64,000 nt of DNA from Anaerolineales bacterium (GCA_015075275.1 JABTUU010000001.1:806001-870000), one strand, 5' to 3'; shown: positions 1 through 8,837, counted from the first letter of the stretch. The notes: generated by a model not told the origin, from the sequence alone. Made by a program: numbers and translations.

Positions 1-257
1 AAGAAGTACTCAATCGCTTTGACGTCGTGGCGCGTCGTTTTTTCATATTCCTGGATATTGCGCGCGTCTTCGTCTGTGAAGGAGTCGAGAGAAATGTTGG
101 GGGGCGGGCAAATGCCCGCGTTGGAAAGAGCGGTTAGAAAGTCGAGTTCGAGGCGCGCGCGGGAGCGGAGGTAGGCAAATTCGGAGAAGAAATCTCGCAA
201 AGCGAAAATCTCTTGTTCGTAGCGTCCATCCAACGGAGAAAGAGCGTGAAGACTCAT
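1..257 (-). CDS. purB: Adenylosuccinate lyase, N-terminal part (cut by window edge)
   Basis: I translated this minus-strand frame by eye; it is open to the window edge, so only about 85 residues are seen. It reads LSPLDGRY near the start and later TTRHDVKAIEYF, which match the N-terminal helix region of bacterial adenylosuccinate lyase (E. coli has SPVDGRY and TTNHDVKAVEYF). The enzyme cleaves adenylosuccinate to AMP and SAICAR to AICAR. It is divergent from guaB, so the AMP and GMP branch enzymes share one intergenic region. Start chosen at 257 because the -10 box at 266-271 would put transcription start near 259; an ATG at 263 is in the same frame. Confidence 0.88.
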   Translation of the reverse strand, partial: MSLHALSPLDGRYEQEIFALRDFFSEFAYLRSRARLELDFLTALSNAGICPPPNISLDSFTDEDARNIQEYEKTTRHDVKAIEYF

Positions 258-265
258 CGTCATGT

Positions 266-273
266 ATTATAAT
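266..273. promoter_or_regulatory. Symmetric -10 element shared by purB and guaB
   Basis: The palindrome ATTATAAT (267-274) gives TATAAT on the plus strand at 268-273 and TATAAT on the minus strand at 271-266. Forward, guaB follows with a GAGGAGAT ribosome site before its ATG at 304. Backward, the box lies only a few bases from the purB start. No convincing -35 was seen on either side. Confidence 0.6.
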
Positions 274-303
274 TCGAGCGTCTGATTTCCAGAGGAGATT
301 GAG

Positions 304-1743
304 ATGAAAATTTTGAATGATGTCGCGTTGACGTATGACGACGTTTTGCTTGCGCCGCAATATTCCGATATTGATTCGCGCCGCGCGCTTTCGACAAAAA
401 GTTATTTGACAAGGAAGATCGCGTTGCAGATCCCAATCGTTTCCGCGAACATGGACGTGGTAACGGAGAGCGAGTTGGCGATCGCGATGGCGCGCGAGGG
501 CGGGATCGGGATCATCCATCGTTTTATGACGATCGCGGAACAAGCGCGTCAGATCGAGCGGGTGAAGAAGGAAGAATCGTTTGTGGTGGACAACCCCATT
601 ACAATGATCGAGACGAGTACGGTGGGCGAGGTGAAGCGTGTGGTGGCAGAAACAGGTTCCGGCGGAATTTTAATTTTGGACTCCGATGAAAAGCTGGCTG
701 GCATTGTTTCGACGCGAGATTTACTGTTTGAAGACAACGACGATAAGCCGATTGCCGCGATCATGACGCGAGATGTTCACAGTGCGCCGCCCGGCACGTC
801 GTTGAAAGAAGCGGAACGATTGCTGCATGAACATCGTGTTGAGAAATTACCGCTGGTGGAAGCTGACGGAAGCGTTGCGGGATTGGTCACGTTGAAAGAT
901 ATTATGAAGATCACGCAGTTCCCTAAAGCGACCAAAGATTCAAAAGGGAGGTTGGCTGTGGGCGCAGCGGTGGGTGTGCGCGATAAGGAGCTGCACCGCG
1001 TCGAGTCGGCGCTGGCGGCAGGAGCGGATTGCATTGTAGTGGACATTGCGCACGGCGATTCGCATCTTGAGATCGAAATGATAAAAAATATCCGCAAGCA
1101 TTTTGGTGAGGCACAGATCATCGGCGGCAACGTGGCGACAGGCGACGGAACGAAGCGGCTGATCGAGGCAGGCGCCGACGCGGTGAAGGTCGGCGTGGGA
1201 CCCGGCTCCATTTGCATTACGCGCATTGTGGCGGGCGCGGGCGTCCCGCAATTGAGCGCGGTGATCGAGTGCGCTGAGGCGGCGAGCAAGGATGGCGTCC
1301 CGATCATTGCGGATGGAGGCATCCGTCGACCGGGCGATGTGGTCAAGGCGATTGCGGCGGGCGCGTCGAGCGTGATGATCGGTTCGTTGCTGGCGGGCGC
1401 CGATGAAAGCCCAGGTATGATCCTCACTCGCAAAGGTCATCGCTATAAAGCCTCGCGCGGCATGGCGTCGCTGGAGGCAAACATCCTCCGCAACAAGCGC
1501 GAAGGCAACGACTTGACGCACGAGGAGATCGAAGACTATGTGGCGGAAGGCGTAGAGGCTGCGGTGCCGTATCGCGGCAAAGCGCGCGAAACGCTTAATC
1601 AATTGATCGGCGGTTTACAATCGGGTATGAGTTATAGCGGCGCGCATTCGATCGAAGAGTTGCAGCAAAAAGCGGTCTTTGTGCGTATGACTGGCGCGGG
1701 CTTGAAAGAGTCGGGCTCGCATGATGTGGAAATGATTGGATAA
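304..1743 (+). CDS. guaB: IMP dehydrogenase
   Basis: Oxidises IMP to XMP with NAD, the committed step to GMP, in the cytosol. At 479 residues it is full length for the bacterial enzyme. The (beta/alpha)8 barrel is interrupted at about residues 95-205 by two CBS domains (regulatory Bateman module). The catalytic loop reads GPGSICITRIV with the nucleophile Cys304 (the family usually has CTTR, so Thr to Ile here), and the mobile flap has RGMASLEA near residue 400. Start ATG has GAGGAGAT about 4-11 bases upstream. A class III aminotransferase begins one base after the stop. Confidence 0.97.
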   Translation: MKILNDVALTYDDVLLAPQYSDIDSRRALSTKSYLTRKIALQIPIVSANMDVVTESELAIAMAREGGIGIIHRFMTIAEQARQIERVKKEESFVVDNPITMIETSTVGEVKRVVAETGSGGILILDSDEKLAGIVSTRDLLFEDNDDKPIAAIMTRDVHSAPPGTSLKEAERLLHEHRVEKLPLVEADGSVAGLVTLKDIMKITQFPKATKDSKGRLAVGAAVGVRDKELHRVESALAAGADCIVVDIAHGDSHLEIEMIKNIRKHFGEAQIIGGNVATGDGTKRLIEAGADAVKVGVGPGSICITRIVAGAGVPQLSAVIECAEAASKDGVPIIADGGIRRPGDVVKAIAAGASSVMIGSLLAGADESPGMILTRKGHRYKASRGMASLEANILRNKREGNDLTHEEIEDYVAEGVEAAVPYRGKARETLNQLIGGLQSGMSYSGAHSIEELQQKAVFVRMTGAGLKESGSHDVEMIG

Positions 1744-1744
1744 A

Positions 1745-3082
1745 ATGACAAATACAACCGAAACAAACTGGCTTGAAAAAGATAAGAGACAATTGCATCC
1801 CGTCTACCATCCCAGTTCTCATACGAATGCGATGGTGGTGGAGCGCGGCGAGGGCGTGTGGCTGTACACCGCCGATGGACGGAAGATTCTCGACGGCATG
1901 GCGGGATTGTGGAACGTTAACGTGGGCTATGGACGCGAAGAACTGGCTCAAGCCGCCTATGACCAGATGAAGAAAATGGCGTTCACGTCTAATTTCTCAG
2001 GGATGACGAATTTACCGTCCATCGAATTGGCGGATAAATTGGCGGGTTTCGCTTACGACGGGCTGAATACGACCTTTTTCACATCGGGCGGATCGGAGTC
2101 GAACGACTCGGCGTTCAAGACCGCGCGATACTATTGGAAGCGCAAGGGCAAGCCGACGAAATACAAAGTCATCGCTCGTAGGGGCGCGTATCATGGTGTA
2201 ACGCTTGCTACCACGTTTGCTACCGGGCTGGAGAAATATCAAGCGATGTTCGGTCCTGCGATGGAAGGATTCGTTCACATCCCCGCGCCGAATCCGTATC
2301 GCTTTGAAGGGGAGATGAAGGCTGGAGAATCGGTGGGGCAAGCCGCCGCGCGCGCGCTCGAAGAAGCGATCCTGCGAGAAGGCGCGGATACGGTTGCGGC
2401 GTTCATCGCAGAACCGGTCATGGGCGTTGGCGGCGTGATCGTTCCGCCCGATGATTACTTCCCGCTCGTCCGTGCGATTTGCGATAAACATGAAATCCTT
2501 TTCATCGCCGATGAAGTTATCACAGGTTTTGGACGCACTGGCGAATGGTTCGCGCTCAAACATTGGAACGTCAAACCCGATATCCTTTCGTTCGCTAAAG
2601 CCGTTACCAGCGGGTATGCTCCGCTCGGCGGGATTCAGATCTCGGATGCAATACGCGAAACTATCGAATCGGCGCCGGATGCTGAAACATGGATGCACGG
2701 CTATACATACTCAGGTCACGCTATGGCGTGCGCGGTTGGTTTGAAGAATATCGAGTTAATGGAACGAGAACAGTATCCTGCGCGCGCAAAAGAACTTGGC
2801 AAGCGTTTATTCGAAGGTTTGGAATCGCTGAAAGAGTTCGGTTTTGTCGGCGATGTGCGCGGATTAGGTTTACTCTGCGGCGTGGAGATCGTTTCGGATA
2901 AAGATGCGAAGACCGCCGATCCTACGCAGACGATGAGGGTCTTCAAAGCCGCTTCAGAGCGCGGACTTCGGACTCGTCCGGTAGGAAACGCGCTTGCCTT
3001 TGCGCCTCCGCTTGCGATCAGCGAAGAGGAAGTGGATGAAATTGTAAAACGGCTCGGCGCGGCGATGGACGCTGTAGCGTAA
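1745..3082 (+). CDS. Class III (omega) aminotransferase, PLP dependent
   Basis: A 445-residue fold-type I aminotransferase of the omega-amino acid:pyruvate / putrescine:pyruvate type. The PLP Schiff-base lysine is Lys285 in LSFAKAVTSG; the ring-contacting Asp is D256 in FIADEVITGFGRTG; the SGGSESN motif near residue 115 binds the cofactor phosphate. Substrate cannot be fixed from sequence; beta-alanine, GABA, putrescine or taurine are all possible. ATG 1745 is one base after the guaB stop, so the two are probably cotranscribed; a TTG at 1736 in frame would overlap guaB and is less likely. Confidence 0.88.
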   Translation: MTNTTETNWLEKDKRQLHPVYHPSSHTNAMVVERGEGVWLYTADGRKILDGMAGLWNVNVGYGREELAQAAYDQMKKMAFTSNFSGMTNLPSIELADKLAGFAYDGLNTTFFTSGGSESNDSAFKTARYYWKRKGKPTKYKVIARRGAYHGVTLATTFATGLEKYQAMFGPAMEGFVHIPAPNPYRFEGEMKAGESVGQAAARALEEAILREGADTVAAFIAEPVMGVGGVIVPPDDYFPLVRAICDKHEILFIADEVITGFGRTGEWFALKHWNVKPDILSFAKAVTSGYAPLGGIQISDAIRETIESAPDAETWMHGYTYSGHAMACAVGLKNIELMEREQYPARAKELGKRLFEGLESLKEFGFVGDVRGLGLLCGVEIVSDKDAKTADPTQTMRVFKAASERGLRTRPVGNALAFAPPLAISEEEVDEIVKRLGAAMDAVA

Positions 3083-3133
3083 CGCAACTCGACGAACGCT
3101 GTATTGAGATCGTTGTTATTCGAGGATAAATAG

Positions 3134-3601
3134 ATGCCCATATCCGCTGGTCTTTCAGCCCCCGACTTTGAATTGTTCGACGACACGAATACGCTTAGAA
3201 AGCTTTCCGATTTTCGCGGAAAGAACGTCATTCTTTATTTTTATCCGAAAGACGACACGCCCGGATGCACAAAAGAAGCCTGTAATTTCCGCGACGATTA
3301 TTCTGCGTACGAAAAAGCGGGTGTAGTCGTATTGGGCGTCAGCCCCGACAGCGTCGAATCGCACGCGAAATTCAAGAAGAAGTTTCAACTGCCGTTTCTG
3401 CTATTGGCAGATAATGGACATGCCGTCTGCGATCTATATCAGGTTTGGGGACCGAAGAAATTCATGGGGAAGTCCTACGAAGGCGTTTTACGAACGACTT
3501 TCGTTATTGACGGCAACGGAACGATCGTTAAAGTGTTCGAGAAGGTAAGACCGGCGGAGCATAGCGCCGAGGTTCTGGCGGCGTTGAGGTCGGTCGAATA
3601 G
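3134..3601 (+). CDS. bcp: Thioredoxin-dependent peroxiredoxin, Bcp/PrxQ type
   Basis: A 155-residue peroxiredoxin that reduces hydrogen peroxide and organic peroxides using thioredoxin. The peroxidatic Cys45 sits in DTPGCTKEACNFRD, and Cys50 five residues later is the usual resolving Cys of the PrxQ subgroup. Length is standard. No signal peptide, so cytosolic. It lies 51 bases after the aminotransferase and about 110 bases before the oxidase operon, an order that may reflect oxidative-stress protection but proves nothing. Confidence 0.95.
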   Translation: MPISAGLSAPDFELFDDTNTLRKLSDFRGKNVILYFYPKDDTPGCTKEACNFRDDYSAYEKAGVVVLGVSPDSVESHAKFKKKFQLPFLLLADNGHAVCDLYQVWGPKKFMGKSYEGVLRTTFVIDGNGTIVKVFEKVRPAEHSAEVLAALRSVE

Positions 3602-3710
3602 GCGAGCCGACTGTCGTTGCGGATGAGCGATTTTCCGTTAAAAATATGATAAAATCGCGGAGTTCTGATTTAGGCAATCCCTAGTCAGATTTTTGATTCA
3701 GGAGAAGTGT

Positions 3711-4727
3711 ATGCGAAAAATTGTTGCTTTAAGCGTTGCGGTGCTTTTGGTGACCTGGCTTCTGATCGTGGGCTTGGACGCTGCGCACGTAATGCCGGTG
3801 GAGGCGAGCACGCAAGCGGTTTCCGTAGACTGGATGTGGAAATTGATGGAAATCGTCATGTCCTTCTTAACCGCGTTAATCCTTGTGCCGATGTTCTATT
3901 CTTTGGTCGTTTTCCGCCGCCGTAAAGGCGAGACGGGGGAAGGCGTACATGTGGATGGGAACACGAAGCTTGAGTTGATTTGGACTGCGATTCCGTTGGT
4001 GGCGGTCGTCGTCTTCGCTATTCTTGGCGGTGGGAACTTGGCAGACGTGTTGCGTCAGGACCCTAACGCTATGGTAGTAAAAGTCACGGGTCATCAATGG
4101 TCTTGGAAGTTTGAGTACCCCGCCGACCCGGAAACCGGCTTAACTGTGGTTTCAGATGAATTGCATTTACCGGTAGGTCAGCAAGTGTTGTTGTTGATGA
4201 CCTCTTCGGATGTAATCCACTCATTTTGGGTGCCTGAGTTCCGCCTTAAGCAAGATTTGGTGCCGGGCAGATTTACAAAATTGACCATTACCCCGTCTGA
4301 AGTTGGAAATTATGCCGTTCGGTGCGCCGAATTATGCGGAACGTCGCATGCATATATGGAAAACCCTGTGGTCGTATCTACGCGCGATGACTATAGCGCA
4401 TGGCTAAGTTCAAAAATACAGGAAGCTAAAGTGGCTGCGACCGACCCTGTTGGATTTGGAGAGATTCTCGTCAAGCAGAACGGTTGCGTCGCCTGTCATT
4501 CGATCACAGGCGCGGCAGGTATTGGTCCCACATGGCTTAATCTGTTTGGAGCGACGGTGAAATTATCCGACGGAACCACAGTAACCGCGGATCAAGCGTA
4601 TCTGACCGAGTCGATCAAAGACCCGCAAGCGAAGATCGTGGCGAGTTTCACGACTCAGATGCCCACCTACGGGTTTACAGACGACCAGATCGCGGCGCTT
4701 GTCGCATATATTGAGACGTTAAAATAG
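3711..4727 (+). CDS. coxB: Cytochrome c oxidase subunit II with fused cytochrome c (caa3 type)
   Basis: Electron-entry subunit of the aa3/caa3 oxidase, 338 residues. Two N-terminal membrane segments (about 4-24, and 45-68 with a third near 88-106) precede the CuA cupredoxin domain, whose ligands are visible: H170 (DVIHSFW), C205, E207, C209 (CAELCGTSH), H213 and M216. A C-terminal cytochrome c domain has CVACH (C259, C262, H263) and the likely axial M317 in TQMPTYG. The start is the ATG at 3711 with AGGAG at 3700-3704; a TTG at 3693 lies upstream of that ribosome site. Confidence 0.96.
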   Translation: MRKIVALSVAVLLVTWLLIVGLDAAHVMPVEASTQAVSVDWMWKLMEIVMSFLTALILVPMFYSLVVFRRRKGETGEGVHVDGNTKLELIWTAIPLVAVVVFAILGGGNLADVLRQDPNAMVVKVTGHQWSWKFEYPADPETGLTVVSDELHLPVGQQVLLLMTSSDVIHSFWVPEFRLKQDLVPGRFTKLTITPSEVGNYAVRCAELCGTSHAYMENPVVVSTRDDYSAWLSSKIQEAKVAATDPVGFGEILVKQNGCVACHSITGAAGIGPTWLNLFGATVKLSDGTTVTADQAYLTESIKDPQAKIVASFTTQMPTYGFTDDQIAALVAYIETLK

Positions 4728-4743
4728 GCAAGGCGGAGGATTG

Positions 4744-6798
4744 ATGAAACATAATCCATTGCGTAATGCGTTTGTATTCCTTCTCGCGTTCGGCGCGGTC
4801 GGCTACGGCGCTGGGCTGGGAATCGACCGGTTTGTTACAGGCGACTTCCACTTTAGCGGAGCGGTAGCGGCGGCGTTCGCGTTGCTGTTTAGCGTCGCTG
4901 CATTCTTTTTCGGTTTATATGGCTATCGAGGCGTTACTCGCGGATTAACCTTTCAGGTTGTGGGGATGTTCGCTGGCGCATTATTTGTCACCCTAATTCG
5001 CACATTGATGGGGCTGAAAGCGTTCGATGCGTTCCTTTTCTCGGAACCGGCTTGGGTATTCGGTGGGCTGGTTGGCGCGATAGCGTTCCTTTTCGGCGTC
5101 GGCGTTGTGAGCGATTGGATGAAGTGGGCGCGCGGAATTGACACGCCTGAGCACCACGAAGACGAACCAGGCTGGCGAAAATTTTTTGGCGTTTCTCTCG
5201 ATCACAAAGTGATCGGCATTCAGTACACGGTGACCGCCTTATTCTTGATCTCGGTCGGCGGGTTGTTTGCGCTGATCTTCCGAACGGAGCTCGCCGAATC
5301 GCAGTTGCAATTCCTGACGGAGAATCTGCGCTTGTTCGACCAATCGGGACCGCAACTCTACAACACACTCATGTCGTTGCATGGCATGATCATGATCGTT
5401 TCGATCTTGTTAGGCATTGCCGGCATTATGAACTACGCCGTGCCAATGTTGATTGGCGCGCGCGATATGGCTTTCCCGCGCCTAAACGCTTTCGCCTACT
5501 GGCTTTCGGTGCCGGCGATCATGTTGCTGTTGATGTCGCTCGTGTTAGGCGGCTTCGACACCGGCTGGACGGGCTATCCTCCGCTTTCAGCCCGGGCGCC
5601 GGTCGGCATGCAAATGTTCTTCCTCGGCGTGTTCGTCGCTGGCTGGTCGTCCATTCTGGGCGGCTTGAACGTGATCGCGACGACGTTGCGTATGCGCGCC
5701 AAGGGAATGTCCCCTTTTCGCCTACCGATTTTAGTTTGGTCTGCGCTGGCGGCTTCCATCATCCAGTTGACCGCGACGCAGTTGATCGGTCTTTCATTCC
5801 AATTGGTGATGTTTCAGCGTTTGTTCGATATGGGCTTCTTCGATCCTGCTAAGGGTGGAAATCCTGTACTGTTCCAGCATCTATTCTGGTTCTATTCGCA
5901 TCCGGTCGTGTATGTGTTCGTGTTGCCGGGGCTTGGCGTGATCTCCGAATTGCTTCCGGTCTTTGCGCGCAAGCCATTGTTCGGATATCGCTGGGTGGCG
6001 TTGTCGTCGCTCGGCATTGCAACGGTCGGTTCCATCGTTTGGGCGCACCATATGTTCGCCTCAGGCATGAATGAATACTTGCGCGTGCCGTTTATGTACA
6101 GCACAATGCTGGTCGCTGTTCCGACGGGCGTGAAGTTCTTCTCGTGGGTGGCGACACTATGGGGCGGTAAGATCGAGACTCCAACGCCGATGCTGTTCGT
6201 CCTCGGTTCGATCGTGGTCTTTCTTTTCGGCGGCGTGACCGGCCCTCCGAACGCGATGGTTGCGCTCAACCTGCACCTGCACGACACCTACTGGGTCGTC
6301 GGTCATTTCCACGATACCATCTTCGGCGGATTCGTTTTCCCGTTCTTTGCCGCGCTGTATTACTGGTTCCCCAAAGCGACGGGTCGCCGTATGAATGAAT
6401 TCTGGGGCAAAGTGCATTTTTGGCTGATGACGCCGTCGTTCCTCGTTTTGACCTTCGGCATGATGTTCATCGGTCTGCGCGGAATGCGCCGCCGCATCGT
6501 AGACTACGATCCGGCGCAAGGTTTCGATCATGCGCAACTGATCTTGACGATTTGCGCGTTTCTCATCGCGATCTCGATCTTGATTTTCCTGATCAACTTC
6601 TTCCGCAGCATCAAGCATGGCGAGGTCGCTACAGGCAATGTCTGGAAATCGCGTTCGCCCGAATGGCAGGTCCCGTCTCCTATGCCGGCGCATAATTACG
6701 ATGTTCCTTTCGAGGTCGTCGGCGAACCGTATGACTATGGCTTAGCTGGTTCGAAATATATAGAATTCGCGGCGGACGGCGCCGGGAAGAAACATTAG
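4744..6798 (+). CDS. coxA: Cytochrome c oxidase subunit I, A2-type heme-copper oxidase
   Basis: Catalytic subunit carrying heme a, heme a3 and CuB; reduces O2 and pumps protons. Ligands are present: low-spin heme His in SLHGM (about 213), CuB His and cross-linked Tyr in YSHPVVY (about 384-390), the His pair in WAHHMF (435/436), K-channel Lys in PTGVK (464) and the heme ligands in GHFH (about 521-523). The usual HPEVY Glu is Val and the preceding residues are Tyr-Ser, the mark of the A2 subfamily (Thermus and Rhodothermus caa3). An N-terminal extension of about 140 residues with some four hydrophobic segments is not part of the canonical 12-helix core. GGAGGA at 4735-4740 supports the ATG at 4744. 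Confidence 0.95.
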   Translation: MKHNPLRNAFVFLLAFGAVGYGAGLGIDRFVTGDFHFSGAVAAAFALLFSVAAFFFGLYGYRGVTRGLTFQVVGMFAGALFVTLIRTLMGLKAFDAFLFSEPAWVFGGLVGAIAFLFGVGVVSDWMKWARGIDTPEHHEDEPGWRKFFGVSLDHKVIGIQYTVTALFLISVGGLFALIFRTELAESQLQFLTENLRLFDQSGPQLYNTLMSLHGMIMIVSILLGIAGIMNYAVPMLIGARDMAFPRLNAFAYWLSVPAIMLLLMSLVLGGFDTGWTGYPPLSARAPVGMQMFFLGVFVAGWSSILGGLNVIATTLRMRAKGMSPFRLPILVWSALAASIIQLTATQLIGLSFQLVMFQRLFDMGFFDPAKGGNPVLFQHLFWFYSHPVVYVFVLPGLGVISELLPVFARKPLFGYRWVALSSLGIATVGSIVWAHHMFASGMNEYLRVPFMYSTMLVAVPTGVKFFSWVATLWGGKIETPTPMLFVLGSIVVFLFGGVTGPPNAMVALNLHLHDTYWVVGHFHDTIFGGFVFPFFAALYYWFPKATGRRMNEFWGKVHFWLMTPSFLVLTFGMMFIGLRGMRRRIVDYDPAQGFDHAQLILTICAFLIAISILIFLINFFRSIKHGEVATGNVWKSRSPEWQVPSPMPAHNYDVPFEVVGEPYDYGLAGSKYIEFAADGAGKKH

Positions 6799-6815
6799 TC
6801 GCAGGGTTATCGCAC

Positions 6816-7631
6816 ATGATCAATAAACAAGAAAAAACTAATTTGTTGTCGCAGGGCGTCTTTATCTTTGTCTGCCTTGCGGTCCTTACCCTGCTTGAAT
6901 TTTTGGTGGCGGTAACGTTCAATTCGCTCGTAGTGCTGGTTGTAGTGGCGCTCGTCAAGGCTGGGTTAGTGCTGTACTATTACATGCACATGTCGAAACT
7001 CAACGAAAACCCGGATGCCGCTACGGATCATGAATCCTACGCTTTTAAAACGGGGACGAATCGCGCCGGCTTGTGGCTGTTCCTGCTTTCTGACGCCTTT
7101 GTATTCGGCGGCTTAATGGCGATGCGGCTCAACTTGCTTGGATTGACCCGCCCCGACTTGAATCAGAATCTCGGTTTGTTCGTTACCGTAGTCTTGCTGG
7201 TTTCTTCCTTCTTTATGAACCGCGGAGAGACACACTTGCATAACGGAAACCGCGCAGGCTTCTTAAAGAACACGATGATTACGTTTATTTTGGGATTAGC
7301 CTTCCTGCTCGGCGTAGTTATGATTGAATGGCACGCTATCCCGTCGGTGGCGGAAGCCGTATTGCATTTGTTCGGCGAACCGGCAGGCAGAACGCCTCTA
7401 AAACCCTCCTCTGGCGTGGCGGGAGCGGCATTCTTCATGATGACCGGTATGCACGCCTTCCATGTGCTCACTGGGTTGATCTTCCTCGCCGTCATTTGGG
7501 TCAACGGCAAACGCGGCTTATACGACGAGAAGCAATATCCTGTTGAAGCCGCCGCTGTTTACTGGCACTTTATTGACGTTGTGTGGATTTTCTTCTACCC
7601 CGCGTTGTATTTGATCGGAACCGCCATTTAA
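6816..7631 (+). CDS. Fused cytochrome c oxidase subunits IV and III
   Basis: One 271-residue frame joins two oxidase subunits. Residues 1-70 form a small three-helix COX4-like unit (VALVKAGLVLYYYMHM is the typical helix end of bacterial subunit IV). From about residue 80 the protein is a subunit III: LWLFLLSDAFVFGG, THLHNGN, HAFHVLTGLIFL, and near the end YWHFIDVVWIFFYPALYL, which matches the conserved WHFVDVVW motif. Subunit III stabilises subunit I and helps deliver O2. Separate genes in III-then-IV order are usual, so the IV-III fusion is notable. A strong terminator follows. Confidence 0.9.
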   Translation: MINKQEKTNLLSQGVFIFVCLAVLTLLEFLVAVTFNSLVVLVVVALVKAGLVLYYYMHMSKLNENPDAATDHESYAFKTGTNRAGLWLFLLSDAFVFGGLMAMRLNLLGLTRPDLNQNLGLFVTVVLLVSSFFMNRGETHLHNGNRAGFLKNTMITFILGLAFLLGVVMIEWHAIPSVAEAVLHLFGEPAGRTPLKPSSGVAGAAFFMMTGMHAFHVLTGLIFLAVIWVNGKRGLYDEKQYPVEAAAVYWHFIDVVWIFFYPALYLIGTAI

Positions 7632-7657
7632 TGCGGCATTGCTTGGACATTTAAATG

Positions 7658-7693
7658 ACGGGGCGACCATTATTTTAACGGTCGCCCCGTTTT
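7658..7693 (+). terminator. Rho-independent terminator after the cox structural genes
   Basis: An 11-bp perfect stem (ACGGGGCGACC at 7658-7668 with GGTCGCCCCGT at 7680-7690) with an 11-base loop, followed by a short T run at 7690-7693. It separates the structural genes from sco1. The T run is short, so read-through is possible. Confidence 0.8.
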
Positions 7694-7726
7694 GTAGTTT
7701 GCTGACTATAGATTTGGAGTTCGTGG

Positions 7727-8335
7727 ATGGATAGAAAGACCTCGATTATCGTTGCCGCGTCGATGACGCTGGTTATGCTTTTGGCGGCCGCCATGTTTTT
7801 CTTTGGAGAACCTGAACGCCCGCGTGGGACAACGTTTGGCGAGCCGTACCCTGAGGCGGCAGATTTTACGCTTGTTCGCTCGAACGGCGACGTTTTCCAA
7901 CTGAGCCAATATCGCGGAGATGTCGTTTTGCTGTACTTTGGATACACAATGTGTCCCGATGTCTGCCCGATCACTCTTGCACAATTAAACCTCGCGCTTG
8001 AGAAGTTAAAACCTGAAGATGCGGCGCGAGTTAAGGTCGTATTTGTCACTGTGGATCCCGACCGCGATACGCCCCAAATCGTTCAAGAGTACGTGGAACG
8101 TTTCAACCCTAATTTCATTGGCTTGAGCGGAACGGAAGACGAACTGACGCAAGCCTGGCAAGGATATGGCGTCTTTCGAGAGATTGTAGCCAGCGACTCT
8201 GCCGCTGGCTATGCGGTGGATCATACAGCGCGCATTATGGCGGTTGATCGCGATGGAAAATTGCGCATCTCCTTTCCCTTCGACGCTTCCGCAAACGACA
8301 TCGTTCACGATCTAAAATTACTTTTGAAAAAATAA
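7727..8335 (+). CDS. SCO1/SenC copper chaperone for oxidase CuA
   Basis: A 202-residue membrane-anchored thioredoxin-fold protein that delivers copper to the CuA site of subunit II. One N-terminal membrane segment (about 7-26) anchors it outside the membrane. The copper ligands are visible: C76 and C80 in CPDVCP and H166 in VDHTAR, all correctly spaced for the family. A GGAG element lies about 8 bases before the ATG. It opens a run of tightly packed assembly genes (next start 1 base after the stop). Confidence 0.94.
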   Translation: MDRKTSIIVAASMTLVMLLAAAMFFFGEPERPRGTTFGEPYPEAADFTLVRSNGDVFQLSQYRGDVVLLYFGYTMCPDVCPITLAQLNLALEKLKPEDAARVKVVFVTVDPDRDTPQIVQEYVERFNPNFIGLSGTEDELTQAWQGYGVFREIVASDSAAGYAVDHTARIMAVDRDGKLRISFPFDASANDIVHDLKLLLKK

Positions 8336-8336
8336 C

Positions 8337-8837
8337 ATGAACGTAAAACGCATATATGTAAAACGCATGATCCTGGCGCTTTTGATCGGTTTTCTTTTTG
8401 GAGCGATAGTGACAGAAATTCCTATCTTTTTCATGTATAAAACTGCGCGCGCGCCGCAAGAGATCGTCTTGGATATCCCGGAGGGGACTGCCGATTTGGT
8501 AGCGCGCGGCGAACAACCGCCGACCATCCCTCAGGACATGACGCTCGTCCTCGGCGATACGCTGGTGATTAAGAACGAAGATACAACCGATCATCAGTTG
8601 GGGCAGTTGTGGGTTCCCGCGAATAGCGTTGCCAGTCTGCATCTTAATCAAGCGGCAGACCTTGTCTTTGAATGCTCCTTTCAACCCGATAAGCTTTTCG
8701 GGATTGACGTTCGTCAGCCCCTGACGCTTTCTACGCATCTAAGCGGCATACTAGGTCCCGGTTTGACCCTGGGCGTAATGCTTGCGTTGTACAGTCTCCT
8801 TCTGCCTATTAAGGGGAAAGAACATGCTTCTGCGTAG
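8337..8837 (+). CDS. Membrane protein with cupredoxin-like exported domain, unknown role in oxidase biogenesis
   Basis: Not a named family to me. The 166 residues have one membrane helix near each end (about 11-33 and 138-158) and a central exported domain of about 100 residues. The stretch VLGDTLVIKNEDTTDHQLG followed by FECSFQP resembles the beta-sandwich of cupredoxins, with H86 and C113 in places where a type 1 copper site has His and Cys; a second His and a Met ligand are not obvious. It sits between Sco1 and SURF1 in an unbroken gene string, which suggests a part in copper handling or oxidase assembly. That function is inference. Confidence 0.7.
   Translation: MNVKRIYVKRMILALLIGFLFGAIVTEIPIFFMYKTARAPQEIVLDIPEGTADLVARGEQPPTIPQDMTLVLGDTLVIKNEDTTDHQLGQLWVPANSVASLHLNQAADLVFECSFQPDKLFGIDVRQPLTLSTHLSGILGPGLTLGVMLALYSLLLPIKGKEHASA

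Noticed and set aside
777-1433. Minus-strand frame within guaB
   Set aside because: Low-complexity Ser/Thr/Ala/Pro product typical of antisense frames; guaB on the plus strand is unambiguous.
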